DNA of 64,000 bases from Rachicladosporium sp. CCFEE 5018 (GCA_002077045.2 KZ111141.1:1759093-1823092), one strand, 5' to 3'. Positions 1 through 10,912 are shown, numbered from the stretch's first letter. Translations and numbers: made by a program. The notes: generated by a model from the letters alone, not told the origin.

Positions 1-152
1 GCTAGACCATGTGGTACGGGTGCCAGCCTCGGAAGATTGTTGATATAGTCAACATTGCGATCGGCTGAACGAGGTACGATTTCGGTGGAAGGCTGACCCA
101 CCGTGGAATCATTGATGACAGCGGTGGTGCCGTCGGGAACCGCTGGGCTCAT
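1..152 (-). CDS. N-terminal fragment of an unidentified protein (runs off left edge)
   Basis: On the minus strand an ATG at 152 opens a frame that stays open to base 1, giving about 50 residues that begin MSPAVPDGTTAV and include VDYINNLPRLAPVPHG. The composition (Pro/Val/Asp, no stop) looks like the start of a fungal protein. No domain is visible in so short a piece and I do not recognise it. It lies in tandem with the downstream-oriented ligase gene at 599-2333, on the same strand. The call rests on an open frame with a plausible start only; it could be a chance frame. Confidence 0.4.
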   Translation of the reverse strand, partial: MSPAVPDGTTAVINDSTVGQPSTEIVPRSADRNVDYINNLPRLAPVPHGL

Positions 153-598
153 TTCCAGTATTGAGCACGGTGCGTGAGGGACCTTACTACACCGATCGCT
201 CTTGCCGTCCGCATCGTGGTTCTTGTGATGCGCTGAGACGACTTCGAAGACTCCCAGGCGTTCATAAGCATTCCCCACACGACTTGCCGACTCCTTGATG
301 GTCGAGCACCGCGACGATCCAGTGCTCCGTCATTGGGACACTGAGAAGCACTTCGTGAAGACGGTGACCGCGACGCACACAGGTCGATCGCGCGCAAGGG
401 TAAGTGCGTGGTCAAGTCGAATTCAAGCAGTTTGTACTCTGGCACCGGGAAGTTACTGGGGCTGCAGGAGATCTAACGCATTGTGCTACATGGGAACGAG
501 CTATTGTGGCTGTCGTGCAGGATGTGGATGCTGGTGTCGCGATTAGAGCCCAGGCTAGTAGGGGCATCAGTATCTCAAAGATATCTGCGATGCTACAA
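153..598. other. intergenic, no supported gene
   Basis: Short overlapping frames occur on both strands, but none shows a domain or coding-like composition. It holds the presumed promoter of the leftmost partial gene and the 3' flank of the ligase gene. Confidence 0.5.
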
Positions 599-2333
599 CT
601 ACAACTTCGCCCCACTCTCCTTCTTCCACTCTTCTCTCAGTATCCTCTTCAATATCTTTCCCGAAGCATTCTTAGGGATTGCATCAACCCACTTGATCCC
701 TCCCTCTAGCATCTTGAACGACGCCAGCTTCTCGCGCATGAAAGCATGCACCTCACTGTCACTTGGTCCGCTTGCACCTGGTCGGCGTACGAGGTGCGCT
801 CGAGGTAGCTCGCCACCCTCGCGCACTGGATCAGACACTCCGTACACAGCGGCGTCCACAATGTTAGGGTGCGACAGGAGGACGCCTTCGAGCTCAGGAG
901 GCACCACTTGGAAGCCTCTGACTTTGATCAATTCCTGGGTAAATGAATGTCAGCAGTGTATCATGCATCGGGGATGTGGACGACGCACTTTCTTTCGGTC
1001 CACGATATAAAATAAATCTGTCCTCTTGTCCACGTAGGCTATGTCACCCGTATGGAAGAAACCATCTTTGTCAAAGTCTCTGTTGTTGGCTTCCTCGTTC
1101 TCGAAGTATCCGCGAATCACCGTGGGACCGCGAATGCACAGCTCGCCGCGTACGTCGTACTCGGAGATGTCGGCTCCGTTATCGTCCACAAGCTTCAAGT
1201 CGATGTTCGGCAGAGGATATCCGACGGAGCCTGTGGTGTCGTACTCTGGGTACCGCAGCCTTGTCGCGATGCAGGAAGTCTCGCTCACTGCGTAACAGTC
1301 AGCATTAAGCGCTACGAAGAGTGAATAACCCGGCACACTAACTTCCCCACACCTGCGTGAATGGCTTTCCTCCCAGCAACTCCTGAAACCGGGCCTGCGG
1401 GTGCTTGTCTAACGGCGCAGCACCACACTGCCCAAGCTTGGCAGACGTGAGATCGTACTTGTTCTTCAGCTCACTGTTGATAGCCATGATTGCTATGGGC
1501 GGCACGACGCCCACGTCGGTAATCTTGTAGGTCTGGATCGTCCACATCCAGTGCTCTAAATCAAATCTCCGCAGTACATAGCCTTTTTCACCATTCCGGA
1601 GAGGCGTGGTGTGAGCTACTGGTGCCATTGCAGCGTGGAACATTGGCAGTGCCAGGACCCGCACAGCTTTGTATGGCCTGGGAGGGGCTTCGTAGACCAG
1701 CGTGTGCTGTGCGATGAGATTGTAGTGGCTCAGCATTGCTGCCTTTGGAAGTCCAGTGGTACCCGAGGTGAAGAGCATGGCTGCCGTGGTATTCTTTGTC
1801 GTCTCCAAGTTGTCGAATCGTACCCAGTCCTGCTCTCCATGTTGCAAGAGATCGCTCCACTGGGCATAACCTGGGAGGGATCGTTCGCCGTGCGGATTGA
1901 AGATTACGATGTTCTTCTCAGGTAATCCAACATCGCGACTTGCTTTGAGTACGCCATCGATCAGGTCCGGCTGGACAAGCACGAATCTCGCCTTCGAAAT
2001 CTTGAGGGCGTGGCTAAGCTCGTACGGCGTGTACGCGGGATTGGTGCCGCTGAACACACGTCCAGCGGCCACGACGCCCAGCAGGAAAATGGGATACCAT
2101 ATCGAGTTGAACGAGTGAATATTCACGACGTCACCCTGCTGTAACCCGGCCGCATGGAATCCTGCTACAAGCTGCCTAATGAGTTTGCGGGCTTGACGAG
2201 ACGAGATGTTGTTCGAGGGTTTGAGGGCGTCAATGTAGATGGGATCATCTTGATCATAACTTTGGTCGTCAAAGGTCCAGGACAGCAGATCCTTGGTCGG
2301 TATTGGGTGGTGCTCCTTCGCTAGGAAAGGCAT
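599..2333 (-). CDS. 4-coumarate-CoA ligase-like acyl-CoA synthetase, peroxisomal
   Basis: ANL-superfamily adenylate-forming enzyme expected to activate a carboxylic acid with ATP and load it onto CoA. Three exons: 2333-1343, 1287-989 and 934-599, giving 541 aa, the usual 4CL-like length. The first splice rebuilds the conserved QVWGMSETSC loop and the second rebuilds DRKKELIKVRGFQV, which supports both introns (55 and 54 nt). The P-loop-like signature LFTSGTTGLPKAAMLSH is at about residues 187-203, and the C-terminal catalytic lysine motif is IPKNASGKILKR. The protein ends in AKL, a type-1 peroxisomal targeting tripeptide. The substrate cannot be read from sequence: phenylpropanoid, fatty or other aryl acids are all possible. 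The ATG at 2333 opens the frame and gives a normal N terminus. Confidence 0.9.
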
Positions 2334-3094
2334 GATGCTCGTCGTGGACGAGTGTGGCCTTGCTGTGGCAGTTCGACAAAGAAAGGCAGTGTAATGCGAT
2401 CTTGAAACGCAGAATTATCTACGATACAGGCTGAGGATCGCGTGCTTCTGTGCAGACGAGCAGTTGTGCTGGAAAGTTGATCAGCCAGCCACACCGTAGG
2501 CGGGCTTACTATACTCGAGCTCAGACGGTACGGAGATGGTCCGGCTGAGCTGGGGGCGGAACATCAGCGCTAGTACACGACAGGATCGACACCTTGACGA
2601 GCGGGTAAAGACCCTCTGCTGGACTGCATTACGTTGAAGAGCGGTGCAGAGGCAGTATGAGCCACTCAAGAACTCAATGACCAGCTGCTGTACCTCTCCA
2701 AATAAATGTACCTCGGATATAAGCTGCTCCCGCAAGAAAGCAAGGCAAGCTGCATCTTGAGTCAGCACCCGTCGGGCGTGCGACCACACATCTCCTTGGT
2801 GCGACTTGCCAGTGCGTATGCGCTACCAGCGTCGGCAGCGAAGCATAGGCTGCAAATTGGCAAATCTGGACTAAAAGATGATTATCGAAAGGGGTTGACG
2901 GAGAGTTGCTTTGTCATCCTAACCTTAATTCTGGACATCATGTCTTGGCAAAGTCGAACTTCACCGTGTCGACACATGGTACATTTACTGCACACAACTA
3001 TCAGAGAATCTGCCCGACTCACGCTCAACACTACACTGAGAACTTGAGTACCTGACTGCCAGCGGTAACAGAACCTCAATCATTCCGCGAAACC
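2334..3094. other. divergent intergenic region
   Basis: Shared upstream region of the ligase (minus) and Rds3 (plus) genes. Short frames only; no gene, tRNA or repeat seen. Confidence 0.5.
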
Positions 3095-3421
3095 ATGTCT
3101 CGCCATCACCCCGATCTCGTACAATGCAAGAAGACCGCCGGCATCAGCATCGGCCGCCTCTGCGACAAATGCGACGGCAAATGTCCGGTATGCGACTCAT
3201 ACGTGCGCCCAACGACGCTCGTGAGGATATGCGACGAATGCAGCTTCGGAAACTACCAAAACAAGTGTGTCGTCTGCGGTGGCGAAGGCATCAGCGACGC
3301 CTTCTATTGCTTCGAGTGTACGCGCCTGGAGAAGGATCGGGACGGCTGTCCGAAGATCATCAATCTGGGCAGCTCGAGGACGGATCTGTTTTATCAGAAG
3401 AAGAATTTTCGGAATCATTGA
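3095..3421 (+). CDS. RDS3: Rds3/PHF5A (Ini1-type) splicing factor, SF3b subunit
   Basis: Small zinc-binding subunit of the SF3b complex of the U2 snRNP, needed for branch-point recognition in pre-mRNA splicing in the nucleus. The 108-aa intronless frame matches the family end to end. It begins MSRHHPDLVQC, has CDKCDGKCPVCDSYVRP, RICDECSFG and CVVCGGEGISDAFYC, and ends in DRDGCPKIINLGSSRTDLFY. The CxxC pairs that form the knotted zinc sites are all present. Length is the same as in other fungi and animals (about 110 aa). It is one of the most conserved proteins in eukaryotes, so identification is secure. ISY1, another spliceosome component, lies 10 kb away; nothing suggests a functional cluster. 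Confidence 0.97.
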   Translation: MSRHHPDLVQCKKTAGISIGRLCDKCDGKCPVCDSYVRPTTLVRICDECSFGNYQNKCVVCGGEGISDAFYCFECTRLEKDRDGCPKIINLGSSRTDLFYQKKNFRNH

Positions 3422-3917
3422 GGGCCCTGTGAAGTGCACACGGGGCCCTATGTCAACAGCTGACGTGAGCTGGAACGACACGATTTCACTACAACTGAAG
3501 ACGACTAACTTGGCTCACCGAAGCTGATCAACATCGTTTGCTGCCAAGTCAGCCCCATCACCGAGTCGACGCCGCTGGTTGGGCCGCATCGGTCAAGCAA
3601 CGCTGGCAAAGACTGTGAACGCAAGCGCGAGGTGAAGCAATCGCCGGCCGGCAAAGTATTTGGGTACAGCCTGGTGGCTATGACGAATGGTACCCAGTTC
3701 AGTATGCACTCTCACGTCACCGCTGGTGCTGGACCTGCGAGCGGTTCGATTATCGATACGCCGAAGTGAGAGCGCGAAAACCAAGTGGGGGACACATCCG
3801 AAGACCAGTTGCCTGTCGGTCAGGGGTGAACGATCGTAACGGGAGAGAAGGCGCACATTGTCGGTGCAACACGCTTGAGCCTTGTCAGATAGCGCGAGTG
3901 TATGCAAGGTAGCTCGT
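3422..3917. other. convergent intergenic region
   Basis: 3' flanks of the Rds3 and HET genes. A 104-aa minus-strand frame inside it has no recognisable features and was left out. Confidence 0.5.
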
Positions 3918-5855
3918 TCAAATCAAGACCACATCTTGTACAGTATATGCATCATCTCGCATGGCCTGCCCATTCATGAAACCATGCAGATAGCACTCCC
4001 CGACCAGTTCGTACCCATCGCCATGTTCACTTTTAACAGTCCGCCTCAGCACCACCGGTACACTACAGCCCAGCAGCACGGCTACCACATCGCCCTGCCT
4101 CGCAGCCCGAGGCGCCATGCCAACGAATCCCTTGTCGGTCACCAGTAGCCTGCGCGCCATGGTCTGCAAGCTGGTGACATCAGTGAACCGTCTCAATGGC
4201 CAAGCAGCATTCTCCAGCTCCGGCTGACGCAGCACAGATGCGTAGTCAAAGTCTGAAGGCCGAAAGGCGCTGTGCAAGCTAATACCACGTACGAGGAAGT
4301 CAGTATTGAGCTTAAACCATGCGCGGAACTCGTTGATCCTGAAGTTCCGTGCACGCTTGCCAGCTTCATAGTCGGCTACGGCTGTCAGCAGATGACCAGT
4401 GATGAAGTCGGCTGATGCAGGATACTGGAAGCACCAGTCTCGGCGATCAAGGACAAGCGACAGAGCGATAATGTCACGCACTGACGAGATATCGGCTCGA
4501 GGTTCCGGTTGTACGGATGGCTGTGTATTTGATCGTGATGTTGGTGCAATAAGAGGCTCAATTTGTGTGATATTTTCCGGATCGCTGCCAGCAACCATCG
4601 CACCCAGGCCGTCGATGTTGTCGATGATTATTCCTTGACATGTGAGCCGTTTGTCATTCTCGGAGAAAGTTGCAGAAAGTGCACTCTCTCCGGACGCAGC
4701 GTAGACTGCGCAATCGGGCGGGTTATCCATAGCGTCCTTCGGCCGCAAGCTTCCTATACGTGTGTTCGCAGCCTGACTGACGAGCAAAGGAGTATGCGCT
4801 GCTCTGATGGTCGAAGGACTGTTACGCGCTTTCCAGTCAGGGACCCATGAGGGTACGTCTGAGTCCGCAGCTCTAAACATGTGAGCGAAGCAGATGATGT
4901 CTAGACTCTGATGAGCTGCGATCCAGCGCATTGTAAGATCAGTATACACTGTTTCGTAGGGAATATCATAGCGTGGGCGACCGATGATCGCTCGGTCGAA
5001 GTCATTGATACATCCAACGAGAGAGTAGATGAGGTCTACTGGCTTGCTGGACTCCGAGAACGAAGTATATGCTAGCAACGCCAACAAGCTGATCCGCTGA
5101 CCAGGCTTGTCTCCGCGGTACCAGTAGTAAATTCGCCGACGACACCACATCGGCGACCAGACTCCAAGATCGGGCAGCACCTTCTTCGGGACTAGACTTG
5201 CCGTGGCTACAGTAGCACGCATAACCACTCTATGAGTCGCGAACGTGTGTCCACAGTAGTACCGTACAGTATGACTAGCGCCTTTCGGCAGTATAGACTC
5301 CTGGAGGGTCCAGATACGCCTGAACCAGGACCGGCTGGCAATCTCGTAGTAGTCTCGCCAGGCTTGCATGTCGTAAAGTATAGTATCAGGATCACCCTTG
5401 TCCTCACGCTCATGCTGATCTGCGATAGCGATCATCAGTCTCATGCCCCTTTCAGAGCCTGGCAGCGCCTCCCCAAGCCAAATGATAGCGCCTTGGGCAT
5501 TGCCGTAGATCTGATGCATCAGTGACACTTGACTTGCCCGCTCGCTGTCATTGCCCAAGTCGATGCAGATCGAGTCGATCCATAGCCATGGCGAGTCGCG
5601 AAACTCAGGCTGTTCGCACACCAACTGCAGTACGCCGTAGGCTGAGCGCAGGACCTCGAAAGGTGTGCCATTGAGCTGAATGGACACAGTATCGGCCGGA
5701 TTGCCCCATACATACGATGCAGGCGTGTAAGCTGGTGTCTCACTTGCGTTAAGTTCGAAGCTTCTTGAGATACCTACAATGGGACCACTGTCGCCACGAT
5801 GCACTCGCAGAAGGCGTATAGAGTGATCAGTTCCGAGAGGCTGATGCGCAGCCAT
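3918..5855 (-). CDS. HET (heterokaryon incompatibility) domain protein
   Basis: Single-exon gene of 645 aa. The HET domain spans roughly residues 45-190, with the family blocks YTPASYVWGN, SPWLWIDSICIDL (the usual W-I-D-a-x-C-I) and QVSLMHQIYGNAQGAIIWLG. In filamentous fungi this domain triggers programmed cell death after fusion of incompatible hyphae, although many members have no known role. The C-terminal 450 residues carry no second domain I recognise (no NACHT, ankyrin or WD40 repeats); they include the W-x-P-D-W motif common after HET domains (VPSWVPDWKA). The start at 5855 leaves a normal short leader. HET genes are numerous and polymorphic, so orthology cannot be assigned. Confidence 0.9.
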   Translation of the reverse strand: MAAHQPLGTDHSIRLLRVHRGDSGPIVGISRSFELNASETPAYTPASYVWGNPADTVSIQLNGTPFEVLRSAYGVLQLVCEQPEFRDSPWLWIDSICIDLGNDSERASQVSLMHQIYGNAQGAIIWLGEALPGSERGMRLMIAIADQHEREDKGDPDTILYDMQAWRDYYEIASRSWFRRIWTLQESILPKGASHTVRYYCGHTFATHRVVMRATVATASLVPKKVLPDLGVWSPMWCRRRIYYWYRGDKPGQRISLLALLAYTSFSESSKPVDLIYSLVGCINDFDRAIIGRPRYDIPYETVYTDLTMRWIAAHQSLDIICFAHMFRAADSDVPSWVPDWKARNSPSTIRAAHTPLLVSQAANTRIGSLRPKDAMDNPPDCAVYAASGESALSATFSENDKRLTCQGIIIDNIDGLGAMVAGSDPENITQIEPLIAPTSRSNTQPSVQPEPRADISSVRDIIALSLVLDRRDWCFQYPASADFITGHLLTAVADYEAGKRARNFRINEFRAWFKLNTDFLVRGISLHSAFRPSDFDYASVLRQPELENAAWPLRRFTDVTSLQTMARRLLVTDKGFVGMAPRAARQGDVVAVLLGCSVPVVLRRTVKSEHGDGYELVGECYLHGFMNGQAMRDDAYTVQDVVLI

Positions 5856-6711
5856 TGCGAAGCATTGAGCAGTCGACTAGGTGACGATCTTAGCACACTC
5901 CGTGCATATCGACGGTGATCACGTGGCCATAGAAGTCATGAACGCGATTCGTCGTCCCTGATCATACCGGTGCGGTGCTACTAGGCCACATAGCAGAGGT
6001 CATGCTCGATCGTCTCTGGATTGAGATGGCACAATATCATGACTCCACACGAGCACCAGAAGATATCGATGTGCTAGGAGATGCACAACGCGTGACTGTG
6101 TTGCGCAATACGATGCGGAGGATTTTCAACAAGGTGAGCTCTGCAGGTCGGGAAGTCCACCACCAGGGTCAGCCTTACAGCTTGTAGCCAGGAACAGTAA
6201 CGCCACCCGTTCTATTTGTGGGCCGATCCCAACGTGAACCCTGTCTTCCGCTTCAGACGCAGAATGTTTCGCGTCGGCGTGGTCCATCCGGGCAATTCAT
6301 CGCCAGTCGTCTCAAATTCTGTGGGTCTGATTGGATTCTGTGGGATCCTGGCCACGCCTGGCGCGTGAAAGATGGAACTAGAGCGACAGAGATTGCCGAT
6401 GCGCCACTGATTAAGCATTCAGTCTTCACCGATACTGGCCTGTGCACAAGAAACGGGCAGGAGGAGATTACGGGTAGTACACGTTTCTTATATGAGCGGC
6501 TGGCCACGTTGGACGCTTTTTCTTTCGTCTCACTTCACTCATCACCAGCAACGCTCTTTCCGTACCAACACCAGCACTCACGCGATCTCCGCAACACATT
6601 CGCTCAGCGACAAATAACCCTCCTACCAACTCCTGGTCTACCTCGACGCAACACACCAGATCATCACCAATCGCCTCCCAAACACAGCTCCAGCCAACAA
6701 CATCAGACATC
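5856..6711. other. divergent intergenic region with pyrimidine/CA-rich leader
   Basis: Bases 6530-6710, just before the small gene at 6712, are rich in C, A and T (repeated ccaac, cacca and ctcc). This is typical of a fungal core promoter and 5' leader. A long frame through 6218-6982 is judged spurious because it overlaps the better-supported spliced gene. Confidence 0.5.
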
Positions 6712-6992
6712 ATGTCCGCAATTTTCAAGTCCCTCACCATCTTCAGCGGTCTTGCCGTTACCGGCGCCGCAACCTACCATACCATCCGCTCAGGCGCAGA
6801 TTTCAGCGTCGCCGCGCTCAAGGCGTCGGAGGCCGGTATCGAGAGCAAAGCTGCGCTGCCCAAGCCCAAGCTGTAAGTTTGCTAGCGTTCGTAGAGATGT
6901 AGAAGACGCAATGACTGACTCTGACTCACAGTCCCTCGGAGCTTTGGCACTTCACCACCAAGGGCGGCTTCTCGCTTGGTAACGCAGCATAA
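6712..6992 (+). CDS. small single-pass membrane-type protein, unknown function
   Basis: Exons 6712-6872 and 6932-6992, with donor GTAAGT and acceptor CACAG (59-nt intron), give 73 aa. The protein starts MSAIFKSLTIFSGLAVTGAA: a short hydrophobic segment at about residues 5-22, preceded by one Lys. A soluble tail follows and ends in ELWHFTTKGGFSLGNAA. If the intron were retained the protein would stop at 54 aa. The single hydrophobic N-terminal segment fits a mitochondrial or ER tail-in small protein. I do not recognise the family. Support: perfect splice signals, a frame-preserving join, a promoter-like leader and a neat short C terminus. Confidence 0.6.
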
Positions 6993-7485
6993 GCGAAGAG
7001 AGAAAGATCGAGCGACCTCGATGAAATGGCACGAAGGTGCACGGTGGTTCATCACCGAAGTGGAGTCTTGATTCATGTTAGCGCATTGGGTAGAGTGGCA
7101 TTGCATCGGCCCAAGAGCTGGGCCAAAGCATGGGGCGTTTTTGCATTGCATCAGGAGCGTGGGCAGTACGCCCAGGTAATGGACCTACAGAGATACATGA
7201 CACAGACCGGGATGGGGCAGGGCGTTCGAGAGAGCACTAGCACTTTCGAATGAGTCTTGGAATGCGCCTGGTGCCGGATAATAGACATATGACACTTGCA
7301 TCGATGCCTCCTCCGGTAGTATTACAGTGACGGCATATCGAAAATGTACGAGTTGGATCATCATCCAGGTTGACTGCGGTGAAGCCTTGATGGCTCTAAC
7401 GCTGCTACTACTTCCTCCACCGCGGTATTCTTGAACCGTGGATCTAAGCTTGCTCCCGAAGCCTCTTACGGGTGCTAATATAAAG
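6993..7485. other. convergent intergenic region
   Basis: 3' flanks of the 73-aa gene and of the gtaA remnant. No supported gene. Confidence 0.5.
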
Positions 7486-8501
7486 CTAGGCTAAGCCAGC
7501 CATGATGAACACTCCGTTGTCCACGTTCCATACGGTCGGAGAAGCGAGGCTGTACCACGCGGCCACATAGCCGTTGCTCGGCGCACTCTTCAGCGCAAGC
7601 AGACTGTACAATCCTCCAACCACAGGTGTAGCAATGAAGGTGATACCTGGATAGCTGTCATCATGTCAGTATCTACATGTATATCAATGGCTGGGAAACT
7701 GTACTCACTTCCCAGTCACTGTATCGTAAAGGTCCGTGAACGCGAAGTTCGTGGATGTCACCGACGCGCGACGGACGTGGGTACAGAGAACGTGGTCCTG
7801 GTCCCGTAGGTCGTGAAAGAGTGAGGGGCGGGCCAGCTGGCGCTGGCAGGCTCAGGCCAATTGCGAGGCTGAGACTGATCCTGTATGACGCCGTAATCCC
7901 ATTGCGCCGTGACTGATCGATCGCCGCTGACCCACTCGGCGGAGAGGTCGGTGTAGACCTGCACATCATGCTGCTTGCCGTCCACGGACTGCACATCGAT
8001 CTCCATGTGAGAGTATGGTAAGGATGATCGGAGCAGATCGTCTGGAGCAACCGGGCTCAAGAAGGTAATCTTCATCTGAACCTGGCCAAGTATGTCCATA
8101 GTGAAGGTGCTTCTAGTAGACGTGTACTCGAAGGCAGTCTGGTTGACGGACAGACTAGTCTGTGTCGGCTGACCCATCCAGATGTAAGTGGCATTGTCAA
8201 CGCGAATTAGTCCAGTCCAGCCAGTGACCGCTCCACTATCCGTAAATTAGTGTCTGGTCCGCATCCAAGTCATTCTCACGTACGCCCAAAATGTTGGCCA
8301 TTGTCCAGCCAGATAGCCGCCGTTACCTGCATCACTGCCTGCCTGCTGCCATGTGCTCATGTAGGGACTTCTGACAGCGAGAGGGACTGCAGGAGGACAA
8401 AGAGGGGAGATTGTCGGCTGCGCGGCGCAAAAGCCCGCCGACACAGCAAGGAAAGATGTCAATGCTAGCATACTGTTGACTGGAGACTGACGAAGGAACA
8501 T
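7486..8501 (-). pseudogene. gtaA-type glutaminase remnant, internal deletion plus frameshift
   Basis: The 5' part reads as a normal secreted GtaA-family protein. It has a signal peptide (MFLRQS..., hydrophobic to AGFCAAQP), then LAVRSPYMSTW and GQWPTFWA, a 48-nt intron (8283-8236), GWTGLIRVDNATYIWMG, and an N-terminal DUF5127-like stretch ending YTDLSAEWVSGDRSV. From about 7800 the sequence jumps to the extreme C terminus of the family (FTDLYDTVTG, intron, then YPGITFIATPVVGGLYSLL). The central catalytic-type region is absent. A stop at 7760-7758 closes the first frame, and the C-terminal part lies in another frame. Intact family members are about 690 aa (from memory); under 300 codons remain here. 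Both flanking introns are still perfect, so decay looks recent. A misassembly collapse is the alternative. Confidence 0.8.
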
Positions 8502-8851
8502 AGAATCGCCCATGAGACTCGGAGCGGTTTGCGCGGCATCTTTATTGCCATACTTACTCGAGCTTAGGTCAGCAGGAAACGTCAAGCGCGTGCCTGACGT
8601 GCGTCAGGAACAAGAACTCAGTCCTGCGGTGCTTCCTGTTGCGGCCACTGCAAGGAACCATCCCTTTCGAGCTGACCGTAGCGCATTACTCTCATGCTAG
8701 TAGTGTGTCTGGGCTCTCGTGGAGTTGCAGGCAGGTGCCCTACGCCGTGGCTGCAAAGCGCACAGCCAACACTTCGTGAGAACGTGTCGTAGATGTGAGG
8801 CTCAGACACGACGGCCTGTGGTGTCGCTGAAGAACAGGTAATGGTCCTGCC
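8502..8851. other. intergenic, no supported gene
   Basis: Upstream of the gtaA remnant and downstream of ALG8, both on the minus strand. Nothing recognisable. Confidence 0.5.
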
Positions 8852-10661
8852 TCACGCCGTGAAGTGTACCACCGAGAAACTCAGCCAGCTGCCCACAACA
8901 CCAATCGCGCAGTAGGACGAGGTGAACATGAGTGGTAAGAACTCGTACTTGGCACCAAATATCATGTGGTGTAGCAGAGAAGTGTACACCATCAGAGGTA
9001 CGGCGAGTGCGGTGTACAGCAGCGAGAAGCGGTCCAGTAGGAAGACTCGAGGCTTCTCGGACCTATGATATGTTAGCATGTATTACAGATGTAATCTGGA
9101 CCTGAGCCCGACGTACGCAGGAACAAGCTTATCGAAAGTCAGCAGGAAGACAATCAGCCAAATAAGCGTGTAGACTGTCTTCACAGGAAATTCCTGCACT
9201 GTGAAAATCAACGGGAATAGGCTGACGTGACCTGCTACAGCCAGCGGTCGGAATGCGCCGAAGTATCGTCGATCCTTGAGTGCGATCAGGCTGAAGGGCA
9301 CGATAACCAGCAAGATGGCCTTCTCGTGGACATGCCAGCCAAACAAGAAGGAAGCATAGCCACATAGCGTAAGCGTGGCGACGAAGTTGTCCCAGGAAGG
9401 CTGGAGGAAGAGCTTCAGTAGTGCCGGCTACAAGCTGTTAGCGAGAGGTCAATGCGAAAGACGTGGACAGCCTACGATCTGAGCTGCCAATGTCAGTATG
9501 AAGGTCATCCGAGGCGTCACTTCAGGTAAAACTGCAAATGAGGTGTCTCCAACAAGACCGCGAGTGACGCTGTTGACTGCATCCGAATTGATGGATAGCT
9601 TGAGGTATGGCGCGACTAGACAATATCATCAGCGTGAGACGTGCACCGAATACCAGCTGACTCACGATAGATGAGGATTCGGTCGCTGAACGAGTAGATG
9701 GCCCATAAATTTGGAGCCCAGTACGCATGGCAAAGTCCTCTGGAGAATGGAAACAGCCGAGCTAAGACTTGTGGCATTTGTTCCCAGTAGACGAAAGGTC
9801 CGAATGCGAGTGCGAACACTGCGGCGATACTGGCACCGAGCTTGATGCAGTTCGCGAATTTGATGTCGAAGATCGATCGAGGGCCAAGGCAGTATGTTCG
9901 TAGCAAGAATGCAAAGTATGCAGGTGCCAGATACAGGTAAATATGCTTGAAGCAAAGCAAGATAGCGAACATGATGCCACTGAGTAGTAAAGTGGACTTC
10001 TTCCGAGCCAAGACAATCGACCAGATCAGCACGCCGTACATGAAGCCATTGTACTGGAAATGGATGTGGTCAATAATCAAGAGTGCTGGCGAAAGCAGCA
10101 ATGATAGGGCAACGGCATGGGCTTGCTTCTTGGTCGCTGCTGGAGATGACTGCACGAAGCTGAGACCGGTCAGTGATATTCAAGGGAAGAACGCAGGAAG
10201 TCGTACGCATATAGACTATAAACCAGCGTGAGCTCCGTGAGGATCACAGTCGCTCGCTGAAAGTGAATCGTCTGCCAGCTGTCGTAGTCATGGTTGTTGA
10301 TCTGGAGCATCGCAGCTTCGACATATCGCGCAGCCTGTGCCAGGAGCCACTCGAAGTACGCGAAGAAGGGAGGGTAGTCCAGCGTCCATTCTGACGTCTC
10401 CTGGCATGGGTTCAGTGCTGTCAATGGACCGGGACGAGCTGATCGTACATACTTCGAAGTACCACTTATCGACGGGCAGAGAATGCGTTATGGCTAACCA
10501 ATTTCTGTGCACCTCGAAGTCTGTAGACTTGCTATTGACCGTCAGCTCGCTGCGCTTGTTCGTCATCCAACGTATGTGACTTACTACGCCGGCCAAAGTA
10601 GGACCTTCAAGCTCGTCGCCACCACAGCACATTGTGCCAGTGTTGGATACTGGTCTGCCAT
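8852..10661 (-). CDS. ALG8: ALG8 dolichyl-P-Glc alpha-1,3-glucosyltransferase (ER)
   Basis: Adds the second glucose to the lipid-linked oligosaccharide in the ER lumen during N-glycan assembly. The ATG at 10661 starts MADQYPTLAQ and a first membrane segment (VVATSLKVLLW). Exon 1 (10661-10585) joins exon 2 (10531-10453) to give WPAYKSTDFEVHRNWLAIT, then another intron leads to TSEWTLDYPPFFAYFEWLL. STDFEVHRNW plus DYPPFFAYFE are ALG8-type rather than ALG6-type signatures. Downstream exons (about 10424-10170, 10150-9616, 9540-9083, 9079-8852) encode many hydrophobic segments and the HVHEKAILL motif of the family. It ends SVVHFTA. The first exon is too short for a simple frame search, so its recovery depended on splice reasoning. 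Exact later exon borders are approximate. Confidence 0.88.
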
Positions 10662-10912
10662 CAGAGTACACCAATTGACTCACTCTGGAGTCGTCACCGT
10701 TGCGCGGTAGTGCATTGCATTAGGACACATTACCAGCAACGCAGAAGTGAGGTTGGCCTTGGCGGGCACTCTACGCGTCCAGTCGCGTCTTCCCAAAGCC
10801 GCCACTTCCGCCCATATCTCGATCAAGAACCTCACTTGTTCGTCCAGATAATCTGATTACCGATGTCACCGGCTTAAGAAGATCGAGCTCCCGTTATGGG
10901 TGGATAGGCATC

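Noticed and set aside
3720..3760. Possible tRNA B-box (ggttcgatta)
   Set aside because: The B-box consensus is not completed, no A-box lies at the proper distance, and no cloverleaf arms can be paired. No tRNA or rRNA gene was found anywhere in the window.
3593..3907. 104-aa minus-strand frame beside the HET gene
   Set aside because: No start context, no domain, and composition unlike the neighbouring genes; probably 3' flank.
6218..6982. 254-aa plus-strand frame
   Set aside because: It overlaps the spliced 73-aa gene and its leader, has a composition dominated by Ser/Pro/His/Arg from a CA-rich stretch, and shows no domain.
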